Shown piece after piece: positions 1 through 7,055 of a stretch of DNA of 11,697 nucleotides. This DNA comes from Desulfobulbaceae bacterium. GTDB taxonomy: Bacteria > Desulfobacterota > Desulfobulbia > Desulfobulbales > Desulfobulbaceae. The stretch is from the NCBI GenBank assembly GCA_003508005.1, contig DNUE01000030.1, positions 1-11,697 on the forward strand, in the 5' to 3' direction. The position numbers were made by a program, and so were the translations under genes. Below the pieces are notes generated by a model. The model saw nothing but the letters and a program-made list of their open reading frames with translations. It searched no databases and was not told where the DNA came from. Numbering within the stretch: the stretch's first letter is position 1; every line of letters begins with the position of its first letter.

Positions 1-1375
1 GATCCGCCTCCTGTAATTCCTCCAGGGTGGCGGCAAAGGCCTTCAGCAACTCCGCCGGCAGATGACGGATAAATCCCACGGTATCGGTGACCACCACCTC
101 CATGTCATGGGGAAACCGAAGCCTCCGGCTGGTGGGATCCAGGGTGGCGAAGAGCTTGTCCTCGGCGGTAATATTGCTGTGGGTCAGGGTATTGAGCAGC
201 GTAGACTTGCCGGCATTGGTATAGCCGACCAGGGAAAGCACCGGCAGCTCCTTTTTCCGGCGCATGGCCCGCCGCCGGTAACGCTCCTTGCCCACAAGTT
301 CAAGCTCCTTGGTCAAGCGGGCCAGCCGGTCGTCAATGCGGCGACGGTGGGTCTCAAGCTTGGTCTCACCGGGCCCCCGGGTGCCGATCCCGCCGCTTAA
401 GCGCGACAGAGCGTCATCACGGGTGGAGAGACGGGGAAGCATGTATTTCAACTGCGCCATCTCCACCTGTAAGCGTCCTTCCCGGCTCAAGGCCCGGTGG
501 GCGAAGATATCGAGGATCAACTGGGTGCGGTCGATGACCCGCATCTCGGTATAATCGGTGATGGAACGGAGTTGGGAGGGATTGAGCTCCTGATTGAAAA
601 TGAGCAGATTGGCGTCAAGCTGCAAGGCCATGATCATCACCTCGGCCAGCTTCCCCTTGCCCAGAATCAACCGGGGATTGACCTTTCGGCTGCGCTGGAG
701 GACGGTTTCCAGTACCAGGATATTATCAGAACGGGTCAGCTCGGACAATTCCGCCAGCGACTCCTCGGCCCGGAGCTGCGCCTCGGTACTCACACTGACC
801 AGAATCGCCCGATCCTGGCCCTTGTCCACCTGGGAGGCGGTCTGCCGGCGGGCAAAATCCTGTTCCAGGTCGGCAATAAAATCAGCAAAAGAATCCTTCT
901 GGGCGGCGGGGTGGCAGGGTTCGAGATACGCCCAGTTTTTTCCATTCACCGCCACGGGCAGCAGGTGGGCGGAGTAAAGGCGCTCGGGCAAGCCCTCCCC
1001 GGTAATCTTGAGCACCGAAAGCAGATCCAGGCGCAGAAAGAGCAGATCCATCAGGTCTTCATCGCTGATCGCCTCCCCCGCCAGATGGGTATGCACTAAC
1101 CGCAGCCCTTTGAGCCGTCCGCCGGTGCCGCGTACCGCCCCCAGACGCGGAATCATGATCCCCTTGAAATCCCCGACCACCACCTGCTCCACCTTACCGG
1201 AGCGATGGAGCAGCACCCCGATCTGCCGGTTCAACTCAAAGGAAAGCTGACACAGGGACTTGGCCATCTCCGGGGAGATAATCTGTTCCCTTCCCACCCG
1301 TTTGTCGGCCAACCGCTCCAAGGCGGCCAGTTGATGCTTCTTCAGGCCGGCAATATTCCCACTGACATTTTTGAT
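1..1375 (-). CDS. hflX: GTPase HflX (C-terminus cut by window edge)
   Basis: HflX is a ribosome-associated GTPase of the Obg-HflX class; in E. coli it splits stalled or heat-damaged 70S ribosomes. About 458 codons are visible. The glycine-rich linker GGIGTRGPGETKLE precedes the G domain. G1 is GYTNAGKST (residues 384-392 if the start is at 1375), and DTVGF further on is the G3 switch II motif. The G4 and later motifs lie beyond base 1. The usual HflX N-terminal domain (VIDRTQLILDIFAHRA) follows an extra region of roughly 190 residues absent from E. coli HflX but, from memory, common in deltaproteobacterial and clostridial homologues. No ATG, GTG or TTG occurs between the in-frame stop at 1412-1414 and the conserved-looking start of homology (SGNIAGLKKHQL). 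GGAGGA at 1383-1388 points to the ATC codon at 1373-1375. The first in-frame TTG, GTG and ATG are at 1321, 1297 and 1267. Identity is certain; the start is not. Confidence 0.95.
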   Translation of the reverse strand, partial: MKNVSGNIAGLKKHQLAALERLADKRVGREQIISPEMAKSLCQLSFELNRQIGVLLHRSGKVEQVVVGDFKGIMIPRLGAVRGTGGRLKGLRLVHTHLAGEAISDEDLMDLLFLRLDLLSVLKITGEGLPERLYSAHLLPVAVNGKNWAYLEPCHPAAQKDSFADFIADLEQDFARRQTASQVDKGQDRAILVSVSTEAQLRAEESLAELSELTRSDNILVLETVLQRSRKVNPRLILGKGKLAEVMIMALQLDANLLIFNQELNPSQLRSITDYTEMRVIDRTQLILDIFAHRALSREGRLQVEMAQLKYMLPRLSTRDDALSRLSGGIGTRGPGETKLETHRRRIDDRLARLTKELELVGKERYRRRAMRRKKELPVLSLVGYTNAGKSTLLNTLTHSNITAEDKLFATLDPTSRRLRFPHDMEVVVTDTVGFIRHLPAELLKAFAATLEELQEAD

Positions 1376-1382
1376 AGCTGAT

Positions 1383-1388
1383 TCCTCC
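1383..1388 (-). promoter_or_regulatory. Shine-Dalgarno GGAGGA before hflX
   Basis: This is the only strong ribosome binding site in the hflX leader. It stands 7 nt before an in-frame ATC codon (1373-1375) and 14 nt before an out-of-frame ATG (1366-1368) that would stop after eight codons. The spacing favours initiation at or very near the ATC, or a base missing from this copy of the sequence. The rest of the gap (1389-1541) shows no convincing terminator or promoter, only a weak 5-bp inverted repeat ATCGG/CCGAT near 1511-1526. Confidence 0.5.
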
Positions 1389-1541
1389 GCACTCTTTTTT
1401 AATCCGCACCATCACACGCCAAAACATGAAAGTAGAACGCAGCGCAGCAAGGAGCGCGCCGAAACGACACCCCTTCACGGTTCATGGCGGCTGGCCGACT
1501 TGGCCCGTTCATCGGGATTAGCCGATTCGTTTTTTCTTTCC

Positions 1542-4502
1542 TCATTGGCTATCCAGCACTTCGCGCACCTTGGTGGCCAGTTCCTGTTTCGAAAACGGTT
1601 TTTGAATGAAATTGACCCCCTCGTCCAGTATGCCTTGGCGCGCAATGATATCGCTCGTATAACCGGACATGAACAGGCATTTGAGTTCCCGGTAAAGGGA
1701 GGTCAGGTTTTTCGCAAGATCCCGGCCGGTCATCTCAGGCATGACCAAGTCGGTTATCAGCAGGTTAATATCGCCGGAGTTCTCACTCGCAATGCGCAGA
1801 GCCTCTCCCGGTGTCGAAGCGCCTAACACCGTATACCCCAAGCCTTCCAACATCATCTTCACCACACCCAAAACCGCGGACTCGTCTTCGACCAGCAGGA
1901 TGGTTTCATGCCCCCCGACGGTCAGGGCTACGGGGCTGTCCTTTTTTATATGGTCAACCTTGGCAACATGCCGGGGCAGGTAAACCTTGAAAACCGATCC
2001 ATATCCCGGCTCGCTGTACACATTGATAAAGCCGGCGTTCTGCTTGACGATGCCGTAAACCGTGGCCAATCCCAGACCTGTACCCCTGCCTACCCCTTTG
2101 GTGGTGAAAAAGGGCTCGAAAATTTTATCCTTGGTCCGTTTGTCCATGCCGCCGCCATTATCACTCACGGCCAGCATGACATACTCGCCGGGCGAAAATT
2201 CCTCATGCTCGACACAGTACGCCTCCTCAAAATTGACTTTTTGCGTTTCGATAGTGATTTTGCCGAGTTCAGCGATGGAATCCCTGGCATTGACACACAG
2301 GTTGACCAGAATCTGATCAAGCTGAGAGGGATCCATCTTTACCAACCAACCATTTGCCCCTGGCAGCCAGACCAGATCAATATTCTCGCCGATAAGCCGC
2401 CGGAGCATCTTAAGCATCCCTTCAACCGTATCGTTCAAGTCGAGGATCTTCGGTTCAATGGTCTGTTTTCGCGCAAAGGCCAGCAACTGCCGAGTAATTT
2501 CCGACGAACGAAGGGCACCCTTCAGGATTTCCTCAAGATTTTTGCGCATGGAATCATCGTGGGCAACCTTGTTCAAGGTTATTTGCGCGTAACCGATGAT
2601 CACCCCCAGCATATTGTTGAAATCGTGGGCCACACCACCTGCCAGCTGCCCAACTGCCTCCATCTTCTGAGACTGCCGGAGCTCCTCTTCCAGTTTTTTT
2701 CTGCCGGTGATATCCTCTTTGACGGCCACATAGTGCGAGATAACATTATTCGCATCCCTGACCGGCGCGATGGTGGCATGCTCCCAGAACAACTCGCCAT
2801 CCTTTTTGCGATTGTGGAATTCTCCCTGCCAGACGCCGCCCGCACTGATGGTGTTCCAAAGCCGACGATACTCCTCTTCCGGCGTTTCATTGGATTTCAG
2901 AATTCTGGTGTGCCGACCCAGGACTTCAGCATAACTATAGCCGGTAATCTGGGTAAATTTGGCATTGACGAACTCAATCCTCCCCTCGACATCGGTGATA
3001 ACGATGGACACCGGACTTTGCTCGATGGCCTGGGAAAGCTTGCAAACGGACTCCTCCATACGCGCCCGCTCCCTCTCCCGCCTGTCCCTTTGCAGCCTGG
3101 CGTTAAGGATGGGAGAGATATAGTTGGCGACACTCTCCAGGAAGCCCTTGTCTTCCTCGATATAACCCCGTTCGTTATTGGCGACGGAAATCAACCCGAT
3201 GGTCTCCTCTCCGTAGACGATCGGCGCCGCCAGAAAGTGACCGATGGGGACATGCCCCTCTGGGATATGGAAGGGGCCGTTGGAAAAAAGGGCCGTTTTT
3301 TCCCTGATTGCCCTTCCCCAGCAGCTCGCGCCCCACGAACCCGGCGAAAAGACGTGGGATTTGCCCGGCACCTGGCATTCATTCCAGATTCCTCTGGTCA
3401 TGCTGGGAATAACCAGGTCCCCGTTGGTCTCGATGAACCCGAACAGACCGAATTTGCTGTTCAATGCCTGAAGCAAAATGGCCAGAACCTCCCCGAACAT
3501 TTCTTCGTCGGGAATGGTGAGAAACACGCTTGCAATCCGGTTCTGGATCTTTTTATTGTGCTCGGACCGTCTCAACCGCTCTTCCGCGTTTTTGCGCTCG
3601 GTGATATCCTCGGAGATCCCAAGCAAATAAACGGGGCGGCCAGCCTCGTTCAGGATCGGGATCTTCTGGGTATGCAGAATCCGTTCGCCTTTCAACCTGG
3701 TTTGAATGGTCTCTTCAGGGATGTCAACCGGTTTTTTCAGGTCGAGCGCCTCATGATCCTTTGCCCAAAAAAAATCGGCCTCTTCTTTTGGGAAGAAGTC
3801 GTAGTCATTTTTCCCCAGCAATTCCTGCCGAGAATATCCCAAAAGCTGTTCACCGGCCTTGTTCAATCTGACAAAACGCAAGTCCTGTGCATCCTTGACA
3901 AAAATCATGTTAGGAATGTTTTCGACGATATCGTCGACGAACTTACGTTGTTCTAAAAGCTCCTGATAGCTGAGCAAAACTGAAAGGGCATCGGCGATAC
4001 GTTGTCCGATAACCCCGAAGAGTTGCTTTTCATTCGGCGTCCAAACCCGAGCATAGGAGCACTGGTGCATTCCGAATTCCCACGGTTTGCCGCTCTTGGG
4101 GTAAATGGCCATGCTGAGAAAAGACTTGATGTTAAAACGATCCGCAACCTTTGCAGGCAAAGGATACTCCGATTCCGGACCGAAATTGACCGGCCCGTCG
4201 GAGGCCAGCACAACACGGAGCTTCTCCGCGACCTCCGCGTCCATGGGCATCTCAAGCCCCAAGGCGTGGACGCCCGGATATTCAGCCTTGGTGCGTTCCA
4301 TTGACGAACTCCAAGAAGAGGCCTCGGGATCGCAGGGATAGAGTAAAAAAATGCGGTCGCAATCAAAAATGGACATTACCGCGTCCAAGACGTCTCGCAT
4401 CATCTGCCGGAGATCACTCGTTCCCTGAATGGCACGATTGACCTTGTCCAAGCTTTCTAAAAATTGGAGATGATCCTGATTCATTTTTATCTCTTCGCTC
4501 AT
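1542..4502 (-). CDS. Soluble hybrid sensor histidine kinase / response regulator (GAF-PAS-GAF-PAS-HK-REC)
   Basis: A 986-residue cytoplasmic hybrid kinase with no membrane segment. By eye the domains are: GAF 1 (about 20-178, with FDCDRIFLLYP and MHQCSYARVW), PAS 1 (about 186-305), GAF 2 (about 318-468), PAS 2 (about 488-602), HisKA with phosphorylated His626 in GGVAHDFNN, and HATPase_c with N box Asn734/Asn738, DNGGGMD (781-787), EPFFTTKG and GRGTGLGL (805-812). The C-terminal receiver (about 866-984) has acidic residues Glu872/Asp873, phospho-acceptor Asp918, Ser946 and Lys968. All catalytic residues are present, so the enzyme should autophosphorylate and pass phosphate to its own receiver. 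There is no DNA-binding output domain and no partner regulator in the window. The signal is unknown; GAF and PAS modules usually bind small ligands, haem or flavin. AAGG at 4509-4512, 6 nt upstream, supports the ATG at 4502; Met7 is an alternative. Confidence 0.95.
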   Translation of the reverse strand: MSEEIKMNQDHLQFLESLDKVNRAIQGTSDLRQMMRDVLDAVMSIFDCDRIFLLYPCDPEASSWSSSMERTKAEYPGVHALGLEMPMDAEVAEKLRVVLASDGPVNFGPESEYPLPAKVADRFNIKSFLSMAIYPKSGKPWEFGMHQCSYARVWTPNEKQLFGVIGQRIADALSVLLSYQELLEQRKFVDDIVENIPNMIFVKDAQDLRFVRLNKAGEQLLGYSRQELLGKNDYDFFPKEEADFFWAKDHEALDLKKPVDIPEETIQTRLKGERILHTQKIPILNEAGRPVYLLGISEDITERKNAEERLRRSEHNKKIQNRIASVFLTIPDEEMFGEVLAILLQALNSKFGLFGFIETNGDLVIPSMTRGIWNECQVPGKSHVFSPGSWGASCWGRAIREKTALFSNGPFHIPEGHVPIGHFLAAPIVYGEETIGLISVANNERGYIEEDKGFLESVANYISPILNARLQRDRRERERARMEESVCKLSQAIEQSPVSIVITDVEGRIEFVNAKFTQITGYSYAEVLGRHTRILKSNETPEEEYRRLWNTISAGGVWQGEFHNRKKDGELFWEHATIAPVRDANNVISHYVAVKEDITGRKKLEEELRQSQKMEAVGQLAGGVAHDFNNMLGVIIGYAQITLNKVAHDDSMRKNLEEILKGALRSSEITRQLLAFARKQTIEPKILDLNDTVEGMLKMLRRLIGENIDLVWLPGANGWLVKMDPSQLDQILVNLCVNARDSIAELGKITIETQKVNFEEAYCVEHEEFSPGEYVMLAVSDNGGGMDKRTKDKIFEPFFTTKGVGRGTGLGLATVYGIVKQNAGFINVYSEPGYGSVFKVYLPRHVAKVDHIKKDSPVALTVGGHETILLVEDESAVLGVVKMMLEGLGYTVLGASTPGEALRIASENSGDINLLITDLVMPEMTGRDLAKNLTSLYRELKCLFMSGYTSDIIARQGILDEGVNFIQKPFSKQELATKVREVLDSQ

Positions 4503-4615
4503 ACATCACCTTATCGTGATTCGCGACTGCGCCTCATGCTGAAAAAAATCAGATGACGCCAATGTTTCACCTCGGTATCATTACGCCTTCAACTCTTCTT
4601 GCACGCATTGCGGAC

Positions 4616-4720
4616 GGGGAAAGACTCCCCTCGCGGAAAATCGGTTATGATATCTGGACGTTTCCACGCCGGGCCATATCCGGATGATTCCATCCTTCAG
4701 GGTAGTGCTACACCAAGCAC
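4616..4720 (-). promoter_or_regulatory. Structured 5' leader of the kinase mRNA (four potential hairpins)
   Basis: Read on the minus strand, four inverted repeats follow one another. GTGCT/AGCAC has a 6-nt loop (4705-4720). GGATG/CATCC has a GAAT tetraloop (4682-4695). An outer GATAT/ATATC encloses an inner GGCGT/ACGTCC stem with a GGAA loop (4649-4680). GGGGA/TCCCC has a 5-nt loop (4616-4630). They lie between the putative promoter and the kinase start. No U-run follows any of them, so they are not simple terminators. Function is unknown; a regulatory leader or an embedded small RNA are possibilities. Confidence 0.35.
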
Positions 4721-4755
4721 CGGTTGAAAAAACCCTGTATCCCGCATAATGTGAG

Positions 4756-4785
4756 ACTATACCAACTTTTTAAAAGACATATCAA
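4756..4785 (-). promoter_or_regulatory. Putative sigma70 promoter for the hybrid kinase
   Basis: On the minus strand, -35 TTGATA (4780-4785, 5 of 6 to TTGACA) and -10 TATAGT (4756-4761, 5 of 6 to TATAAT) are separated by 18 bases of A/T-rich DNA. This is the best promoter match in the window. Transcription would begin near 4749, giving the kinase mRNA an unusually long untranslated leader of roughly 245 nt. Confidence 0.55.
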
Positions 4786-4790
4786 CACTT

Positions 4791-4875
4791 ACCCGTCTGA
4801 AACCCCGATGAACCCGTTTTTATGTCAGGCGTAAACCGGGTCCAGATGGGTGCAAGAAGCCAACCCGACAACCCG
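4791..4875 (+). repeat. ACCCG motif cluster with hairpin before the membrane-protein gene
   Basis: ACCCG or ACCCCG occurs at 4791, 4802, 4812, 4863 and 4871. The first three are spaced by 10-11 bases, about one helical turn. The third forms one arm of an imperfect inverted repeat: ACCCGTTT (4812-4819) against AAACCGGGT (4833-4841), with one bulged base and a 13-nt loop. It could be an operator or a leader hairpin for the gene at 4881, or chance in GC-rich DNA. Confidence 0.25.
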
Positions 4876-4880
4876 CGACC

Positions 4881-6284
4881 ATGAACTCCACCGCCAATCA
4901 TCCACCCTCATCATCTCCCGGTACCATGCTCACAACCAGCCGCGCCTGGCCGTTGTCCCTGGCGTTTTGCCTTGCCGTCTTTTTGGCCCCGGCCCTGTGG
5001 AATGGTTTTGCCATCGTCTTTTTTGATACCGGCGGATATGTGGAGAGGGCCACTGAGCTGACCCTGGCGCCGGGGCGCTCGCTGTTTTACGGACTTTTTC
5101 TGTGGGCCGCATCCCTTGGCTGGTACTCCTTCTGGGGGCCGATCCTGGGCCAATCGCTGTTTACCCTGTGGCTGGTTCACCTCACCCTCCGCAGCCATGA
5201 CCTGCCCGCGGGCCCGCTGACCACCGCCATCTTTTGCGCAGGATTGGGAATAGTGACCGGCATTTCCTGGTACACCAGCCAGTTGATGCCCGACATCCTG
5301 GCGCCCTTGATCGTCCTGGGCCTCTGGCTGCTCGGTTTCCGCTGGGACACGCTGCAATGGTACGAACGGACGGGAGTGGCCCTTATCGTTCTCCTGGGGC
5401 TCATGTCGCACATGTCGTGCATGGCAATGGCCATCGGACTGGTTCTGGTCACCCTGATCGCCGGTGTCGCCCGCCGCCAACTCCACTGGCCGCTCACCAT
5501 CTCCCTCCTGCCCCCGGCCGCGATAGTGGCGGCAAGCCTGATCCTTATGCCGCTGCTCCATCTTTCCCTGACCGGAAAGGCGACCTTTACTCCGGGCGGC
5601 CCGGTTTTCATCTTCGGGCGACTGGTGCAGGACAACATTGCCCAGCGCTGGCTGGCCGAGCACTGCCCCGCCCCCGGCATCAGGCTGTGCGCCATGCAAG
5701 ACCGTATCCCGCATACCGCCGACGATTTTCTGTGGGCGCACACGTCTCCGTTTCAGGATTTAGGCGGCTGGAACGGAACGGCCGATGCCGAGCTGAGTTA
5801 TCTGGTGCGCGCCAGCATCAAGGCCTATCCCGGCGCCTTTGTCCTGACCTCGCTGCAAGCCACTGCCGTCCAGATGGTCAAGGTGGCCACCGGAGACGGC
5901 CTGGACGAGTTCCAGCCTGCGGCGCGCGAGGTCTTCACCAATGTTCTTCCCCGCACCGCCGAATCGTTCAACGCCGCCCATCAGCAACAGGGCCGGATCA
6001 CCCAATCATTGTTCGACAACCTGAACACGGTGCATGTCCCGGTCGCGCGCCTATCGATACTGGGGCTGCTGATCATTGCCTGCTGGGGCCTGCGCGCCAG
6101 ACGCCATGATCTCGCGGCCCTGGCGATTTTCACCTTCCTGGCCCTCCTGGGCAACGCCTTTATCTGCGGCGCCCTCTCCAATCCGCACGACCGTTATCAG
6201 GGGCGTCTGGTGTGGATCGCCACCCTGGTATGCGGCATGGCCGTGATGAGCTGGCGGCAAGGCCGGCACAAAAGACCTTCGTGA
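4881..6284 (+). CDS. Polytopic inner-membrane protein of unknown function
   Basis: A 467-residue hydrophobic protein with about ten membrane segments: roughly 22-47, 68-82, 84-103, 113-133, 137-153, 163-195 (one or two), 204-230, 390-403, 410-431 and 442-458. The segment pattern breaks for one large hydrophilic loop (about 231-388). That loop holds two cysteines (Cys262, Cys270 in HCPAPGIRLC) and a DDFLW motif, and the early loop has FFDTGGY (48-53 region). I recall a family of uncharacterised proteobacterial membrane proteins with a 'DTGGY' motif and a 'CP...LC...FLW' loop, but cannot name a function. A GT-C-like glycosyltransferase fold (early-loop acidic residue, many helices) is possible. 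No Shine-Dalgarno precedes ATG 4881; Met16 (4926) is an alternative start. The gene stands alone, divergent from the kinase and convergent with thpR. Confidence 0.85.
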   Translation: MNSTANHPPSSSPGTMLTTSRAWPLSLAFCLAVFLAPALWNGFAIVFFDTGGYVERATELTLAPGRSLFYGLFLWAASLGWYSFWGPILGQSLFTLWLVHLTLRSHDLPAGPLTTAIFCAGLGIVTGISWYTSQLMPDILAPLIVLGLWLLGFRWDTLQWYERTGVALIVLLGLMSHMSCMAMAIGLVLVTLIAGVARRQLHWPLTISLLPPAAIVAASLILMPLLHLSLTGKATFTPGGPVFIFGRLVQDNIAQRWLAEHCPAPGIRLCAMQDRIPHTADDFLWAHTSPFQDLGGWNGTADAELSYLVRASIKAYPGAFVLTSLQATAVQMVKVATGDGLDEFQPAAREVFTNVLPRTAESFNAAHQQQGRITQSLFDNLNTVHVPVARLSILGLLIIACWGLRARRHDLAALAIFTFLALLGNAFICGALSNPHDRYQGRLVWIATLVCGMAVMSWRQGRHKRPS

Positions 6285-6332
6285 ACGCTCAACCCGGCGC
6301 AACGCCAGGCCCTTTTCAAGATCCCATCCGCC

Positions 6333-6878
6333 TTATACCGGCGGCAACAGGCCATAGCCGGCCTCAATCTGATGAATGGCCCCTTTTCCGGTCAGAACAC
6401 TGGAGTAAAGATAAAACACGTCCACCTCGAACTCCGGGCTGACATAGAGCGCGTTACCGGCCAGATAACGGGTGAGCCTGGGGATTGGCGGTTCGCTGAG
6501 ACGGGCCATGGTCACATGCGGTGAAAACTTCCGCCCCTCCGGCGCAAGCCCCAGGCCCACCAGCACCGCCTCCACCCGGTTGCGCAGGGCGGCGACAGGG
6601 GCAACCGGCTCTATCCCCGCCCACAGGACACGCGGCTGCCCGCGCGGCGGAAACACGCCAAGCCCGGCAAGGCGCATGGCAAACGGGGAACCCTTGATCC
6701 CGGCAAGTCCCTCCCGGATATCCCGAAAGACGCCGCCGTCCACATCGCCAATAAAGCGCAGGGTAACATGGATCTGCGCCTCTTCCACCCAGCGCGCGCC
6801 GGGCAGGCCGTAACAGATTTGCGACAGATCCCCCTTGACCGCCGGCGGCAAGTCAATGGACACAAAGAGTCGATACAT
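6333..6878 (-). CDS. thpR: RNA 2',3'-cyclic phosphodiesterase (LigT/ThpR family)
   Basis: A small 2H-phosphoesterase that opens 2',3'-cyclic phosphate ends on RNA to 2'-phosphates; E. coli LigT/ThpR also shows 2'-5' RNA ligase activity. Both signature HxTx motifs are present: HVTL (His36) and HVTM (His120), about 84 residues apart as expected of the fold. The start MYRLFVSIDLPP and the C-terminal SSVLTGKGAIHQIEAGYGL are typical. With start 6878 the protein has 181 residues, close to the 176 of E. coli. The frame is open to an ATG at 6998, but those 40 extra residues are not family-like, and GGAGG at 6887-6891 sits 8 nt before 6878 and 5 nt before a second ATG at 6881. It is convergent with the membrane protein, 48 bases apart; a GC hairpin at 6328-6344 spans its stop codon but has no U-run. 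Confidence 0.93.
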   Translation of the reverse strand: MYRLFVSIDLPPAVKGDLSQICYGLPGARWVEEAQIHVTLRFIGDVDGGVFRDIREGLAGIKGSPFAMRLAGLGVFPPRGQPRVLWAGIEPVAPVAALRNRVEAVLVGLGLAPEGRKFSPHVTMARLSEPPIPRLTRYLAGNALYVSPEFEVDVFYLYSSVLTGKGAIHQIEAGYGLLPPV

Positions 6879-6886
6879 CATTCCAC

Positions 6887-6891
6887 CCTCC
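6887..6891 (-). promoter_or_regulatory. Shine-Dalgarno GGAGG deciding the thpR start
   Basis: A perfect GGAGG lies 8 nt before ATG 6878 and 5 nt before ATG 6881. It argues against the long open extension that begins at 6998. Confidence 0.75.
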
Positions 6892-6944
6892 ACCATGGCG
6901 CCCTCATCGCCCCGATCCGTTCCGCGCCGATTCAACGGAAAGAA

Positions 6945-6973
6945 TTGACAGAAAGGACGTTTCTCGGTAAACG
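6945..6973 (+). promoter_or_regulatory. Possible promoter for the MetE-like / lysS / lol run
   Basis: A perfect -35 TTGACA (6945-6950) is followed after 17 bases by TAAACG (6968-6973), a poor -10 (3 of 6). Transcription would begin near 6980, about 75 nt before ATG 7056. Its -10 overlaps the -10 of the possible thpR promoter on the other strand, so the two would compete if both are real. Confidence 0.3.
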
Positions 6974-6998
6974 ATAGGCACTTATTTTCATCGTTCAA
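6971..6998 (-). promoter_or_regulatory. Possible thpR promoter
   Basis: On the minus strand TTGAAC (6993-6998) and TATCGT (6971-6976) stand 16 bases apart, each matching 4 of 6 consensus bases. Transcription would begin near 6964, about 85 nt before the thpR start. The match is modest. Confidence 0.25.
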
Positions 6999-7055
6999 TT
7001 AATAACACCAACGATCAACCACTTGGCACATTCAAGACTCACACAAGATACCACC

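Larger units (their letters stand above)
4503..4880. other. Divergent intergenic region, kinase / membrane protein
   Basis: This 378-base stretch has no plausible gene. It holds a sigma70-like promoter reading toward the kinase (4756-4785), a long potential kinase leader with four hairpins (4616-4720), and on the other side a hairpin plus ACCCG motifs before the membrane protein. A weak plus-strand promoter candidate is TTGAAA (4724-4729) with CATAAT (4745-4750), but the 15-base spacer is short. No riboswitch class I know by sequence is recognisable. Confidence 0.6.

Noticed and set aside
1908..3956. 682-codon open frame on the plus strand, antisense to the kinase
   Set aside because: It lies wholly inside a kinase gene whose domains and catalytic residues are intact. 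Its translation has no recognisable domain, and long antisense frames are common opposite GC-rich genes.
4527..4570. Terminator-like CTGAAAAAAATCAG palindrome near 4539-4552
   Set aside because: The stem is only 4 bp around an A-run and is not followed by a U-tract in the useful orientation.
4503..4880. Cyclic-di-GMP or other known riboswitch before the kinase
   Set aside because: I could not match the conserved core bases of GEMM or other classes I know; only generic hairpins are visible.
6328..6344. CCGCC/GGCGG hairpin as a terminator between the convergent genes
   Set aside because: The stem is only 5 bp, spans the thpR stop codon, and has no U-run on either strand.
6882..6998. 40-residue N-terminal extension of thpR from ATG 6998
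   Set aside because: GGAGG at 6887-6891 and the family N-terminus MYRLFVSIDLPP place the start at 6878 or 6881; the extension would also run over the possible promoters.
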